A DNA stretch of 8,542 nucleotides from CANLDA01 sp964021645 (lineage in GTDB: Bacteria > Pseudomonadota > Alphaproteobacteria > Rhodobacterales > Rhodobacteraceae), in assembly GCA_964021645.1 (NCBI GenBank), contig CAXIAD010000099.1, positions 1-8,542 of the forward strand. The letters run 5' to 3'. Position numbers and translations under genes: made by a program. The notes under the pieces were generated by a model that saw nothing but the letters and a program-made list of their open reading frames with translations, was not told the origin of the DNA and made no database searches. Of this stretch, positions 6,070 to 8,542 are shown in pieces (position 1 is the stretch's first letter; each line of letters opens with the position of its first letter).

Positions 6070-8424
6070 TTAATTCGGGATCAAGTCAGGCAGGATTGTC
6101 ACGATCGACGGGAAGAACCACAAGATCCCCAGTCCGGCCACCTGAATTAACACAAACGGTGCAACGCCCCGATAGATATGCCGCGTTGTGACCTCTTTGG
6201 GGGCAACCCCGCGCAGATAAAACAGGGCAAACCCAAAGGGCGGCGTCAGGAATGAGGTCTGCAAATTCACCGCGATCATGATTGTCACCCACTTAGGATC
6301 AAACGTGCCGCCGTAAATCACCGGCCCAACGATCGGAATAACGATGTAAATGATCTCTAGGAAATCAAGCACAAACCCCAGCACAAACAGCACCAGCATC
6401 ACGATCAAAAAGACGGTGAACTCATTGTCAAACGACTTCAGGAACCCTTGGATATAGTGCTCGCCACCAAAGGAAATCACCACAAGATTAAGCAGCTGGG
6501 AGCCGATCAAAATGGTAAACACCATCGACGTCACCTTAGCGGTTTCACGCACAATCGGTGTCAGCACACGGCCCCTGAACAATACCCAGCACCCGTAGAG
6601 AATGCCAAACATTGCAAATAGATAGGCCCCCATTGCCACCAAATAGGCAATCGCGTTTTCAAAGGTTACATGCGCCTGATTTACTCGCAAATCAAAGTTA
6701 ACGCCGACAAGGATCATGATGATGATGGCAAAGGTTGACCAGATGATGATCTGCCCAGATTTCTCCTCATCCCGTAGGCGTCGATAGGCCGCCAACATAA
6801 TCGCGCCCCCCGCCCCGAGTGCCGCCGCTGGCGTCGGATTTGTGATCCCACCAAGGATCGACCCAAGCACCGCAATAATCAGCACAAGCGGCGGAAACAC
6901 CACGCGCAGCAGCTCGTTCTTGCCCAGTAATCCAGCCGCATAATGGCATCCATACAGCGCCATCGCCAAGGGGATCGCCAGCAAAACAACCGTTGTGCCC
7001 GGCGTACTAATCGGAGTAATCAACGCCGTGTCCACCAGCAATGCCAAGGCGACGCCACCCAATCCGATATATAATGGCAACGGATTTGAAGAGGGCGAAA
7101 CCCCGCGTGCTGTGGTCATGATCAACGCCAGCAAGACAAAGCCAATCGCAATACCGCTGCCTACAGGGGCCGCCGCCGCGATCTTGTCAACCAAGGCCGT
7201 CGCGCGTTCCTCATCGGTCAGCTTGCGCGCCTCAGCCACGCCACCTGCCGCATCAATCACGCTTTTCTCAGCAACCGCTGTATCCCAGGCCGATTGCCCG
7301 TGCAGTTCGATCATTGACGCCTGACATTGCTCACTTACACCCGTGCGCAACGATGCTGTTTGCCCCGCATCCGAGAAACTATCGACTGTCACATCCTGAG
7401 AGCCAACAACTCCCACAACATTCAGCGCAATCAACCCGCCAATCAACACCAATGGTGCCAACCCAAACCAGCCAAGCGCTTCATTGCGGGTGATAACTTC
7501 GCTTTTGCTTTCTCCGATTGTTACCGCTGGGGCTTTGGATGGATTTAGCAACGCATAGCCAAAGGCATATAGCGCATAGAGCACAGCCAACATGATCCCC
7601 GGTATCAGCGCTGCCTGAAACAGCGTTCCAACCGACACAACCGCCGGCTTACCCAGATATGTTAGCGCATCGGAACAACCTGCAACCTGTGCCCGCGATT
7701 CCTGCGCAGCAGAGTACAAATCCCCCGCCAATGTGCCCAGCAAAACAATCACAATGGATGGCGGAATGATCTGCCCCAATGTGCCAGAGGCCGCAATCAC
7801 CCCTGTTGCCAGTTCAGGTGAATAGCCGTTTTTCAACATCGTCGGCAGGCTTAGCAACCCCATGGTCACAACAGTTGCCCCCACGATCCCGGTTGATGCC
7901 GCCAAAAACGCACCCACAACCACAACCGATACCGCCAAACCACCGGGCAGCGGGCCAAACACCCGCGCCATTGTGGTCAGCAAATCATTTGCGATCTTAC
8001 TGCGTTCCAGCGTGATCCCCATCAGAACGAACATCACCACCGCCAGCAGCGTCTCAATTGATTGCCCCGCCAACACACGCTCGTTCATACGGTTCACAAT
8101 GAACGACAGGTTGCGGTTCATCGCCGTTTCCCAACCGCCCGCAAATACCGGCTCTGCCAATCGTGGCAAATCGGGATATCTAAAGGTCGATATCGTATCC
8201 GCCCTGATCCCTTGCGCGATCAAATCGGCATACATGGTTGAGGATGAATCAATCGCCTGATGGATCAAAATCCCCGCACTATCCAGCGCGGCAATGATCC
8301 CAAAGGAAATCACCCCGGCCCCGCCAATGGCAAACGCCACCGGGAAGCCCGATAAAATGCCCCCAAAGAGGCAAAGAAAGACGATAATCAGGCCGATCTC
8401 GACCCCATCAAGTCCAAATAGCAT
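6070..8424 (-). CDS. dctM: TRAP transporter large permease (DctM), long form
   Basis: A 784-residue inner-membrane protein, the ion-coupled channel subunit of a tripartite TRAP uptake system for small organic acids or similar solutes. The first half carries GATVVTMGLLSLPTMLKNGY and ASGTLGQIIPPSIVIVLLG (about 182-230). The second half carries GGITNPTPAAALGA (525-538) and, near the end, LDFLEIIYIVIPIVGP and LQTSFLTPPFGFALF (about 686-734), all DctM hallmarks. Ordinary DctM proteins have about 430 residues. The extra length here is mostly a roughly 220-residue insert between the PPS and GGITNPTPAA motifs, with added membrane segments and a soluble stretch (about 342-422). A smaller insert lies at about 50-120. 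This long form is known in the FcbT3-like mannitol/chloroaromatic group, so it looks natural rather than fused. AAGGGG lies 8 bases before ATG 8424. It follows the probable small permease by 16 bases. The solute cannot be told from sequence. Confidence 0.9.
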   Translation of the reverse strand: MLFGLDGVEIGLIIVFLCLFGGILSGFPVAFAIGGAGVISFGIIAALDSAGILIHQAIDSSSTMYADLIAQGIRADTISTFRYPDLPRLAEPVFAGGWETAMNRNLSFIVNRMNERVLAGQSIETLLAVVMFVLMGITLERSKIANDLLTTMARVFGPLPGGLAVSVVVVGAFLAASTGIVGATVVTMGLLSLPTMLKNGYSPELATGVIAASGTLGQIIPPSIVIVLLGTLAGDLYSAAQESRAQVAGCSDALTYLGKPAVVSVGTLFQAALIPGIMLAVLYALYAFGYALLNPSKAPAVTIGESKSEVITRNEALGWFGLAPLVLIGGLIALNVVGVVGSQDVTVDSFSDAGQTASLRTGVSEQCQASMIELHGQSAWDTAVAEKSVIDAAGGVAEARKLTDEERATALVDKIAAAAPVGSGIAIGFVLLALIMTTARGVSPSSNPLPLYIGLGGVALALLVDTALITPISTPGTTVVLLAIPLAMALYGCHYAAGLLGKNELLRVVFPPLVLIIAVLGSILGGITNPTPAAALGAGGAIMLAAYRRLRDEEKSGQIIIWSTFAIIIMILVGVNFDLRVNQAHVTFENAIAYLVAMGAYLFAMFGILYGCWVLFRGRVLTPIVRETAKVTSMVFTILIGSQLLNLVVISFGGEHYIQGFLKSFDNEFTVFLIVMLVLFVLGFVLDFLEIIYIVIPIVGPVIYGGTFDPKWVTIMIAVNLQTSFLTPPFGFALFYLRGVAPKEVTTRHIYRGVAPFVLIQVAGLGILWFFPSIVTILPDLIPN

Positions 8425-8440
8425 AGTGTCTGCCCCTTAA

Positions 8441-8542
8441 TTAATGTGTGCCTTCATAGGCTTCTTCGCCCTCGCCCAATGTGTCGCGGTCAAGGGATTT
8501 GCCTTCGCTTTCTGGGCCTTCTTTCCATTCCAGATAGGAGCG
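8441..8542 (-). CDS. dctQ: Probable TRAP small permease (DctQ), C-terminal end
   Basis: The last 33 codons and stop of a gene that continues past the window end. The visible residues are hydrophilic and acidic (RSYLEWKEGPESEGKSLDRD, ending EAYEGTH), so they show no family motif. The call rests on position: TRAP small permeases usually lie directly upstream of the large one, the gap is only 16 bases, and long-form DctQ proteins often end in a charged cytoplasmic tail. The frame is open to the window edge. Confidence 0.6.
   Translation of the reverse strand, partial: RSYLEWKEGPESEGKSLDRDTLGEGEEAYEGTH

Noticed and set aside
6995..8260. Plus-strand open frames opposite the TRAP permease
   Set aside because: Low-complexity Ala/Pro/Thr-rich shadows of a well-supported membrane protein gene on the other strand.

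Overview
The window looks like a chromosomal segment of an alphaproteobacterium, most likely Rhodobacterales (Roseobacter group). This rests on the bpt tail, the long-form TRAP permease of the mannitol/chloroaromatic (FcbT3-like) type, codon use and roughly balanced base composition. It is a family-level judgement, not a database match. I see no tRNA, rRNA, CRISPR array, insertion sequence or phage gene.

Layout. Positions 1-243 hold the end of bpt (aspartate/glutamate leucyltransferase, N-end rule). A gene-free leader (244-550) carries an inverted repeat, a GC-rich 18-bp palindrome and a consensus -10 box. Next come two tightly packed genes: a glycine-rich lipoprotein with features of a TbpB-type beta-barrel domain (551-1216) and a Slam-family outer-membrane protein that moves such lipoproteins to the cell surface (1218-2447). 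A second gap (2448-2581) has another 18-bp palindrome of nearly the same design. After it lie a polytopic sensor histidine kinase (2582-4684) and a NarL/LuxR-type response regulator (4681-5331), overlapping by ATGA. On the minus strand are a YhbS-like GNAT acetyltransferase (5450-5947), a strong hairpin terminator (6014-6043), an oversized TRAP large permease (6070-8424) and the last codons of a probable TRAP small permease (8441-8542).

How they may work together. The lipoprotein and Slam form a self-contained surface-display pair: substrate first, exporter second, one base apart. The kinase and regulator form a complete two-component system. The matching palindromes upstream of both operons (CYCCCCTGWWYAGGGGRG) suggest that the regulator controls its own operon and the surface lipoprotein operon. 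That would be a signal-controlled Slam/lipoprotein module and is the most interesting reading of the window. It is inference: the palindromes and the gene families are visible, the regulatory link is not proven. The TRAP transporter and acetyltransferase appear unrelated to this module.
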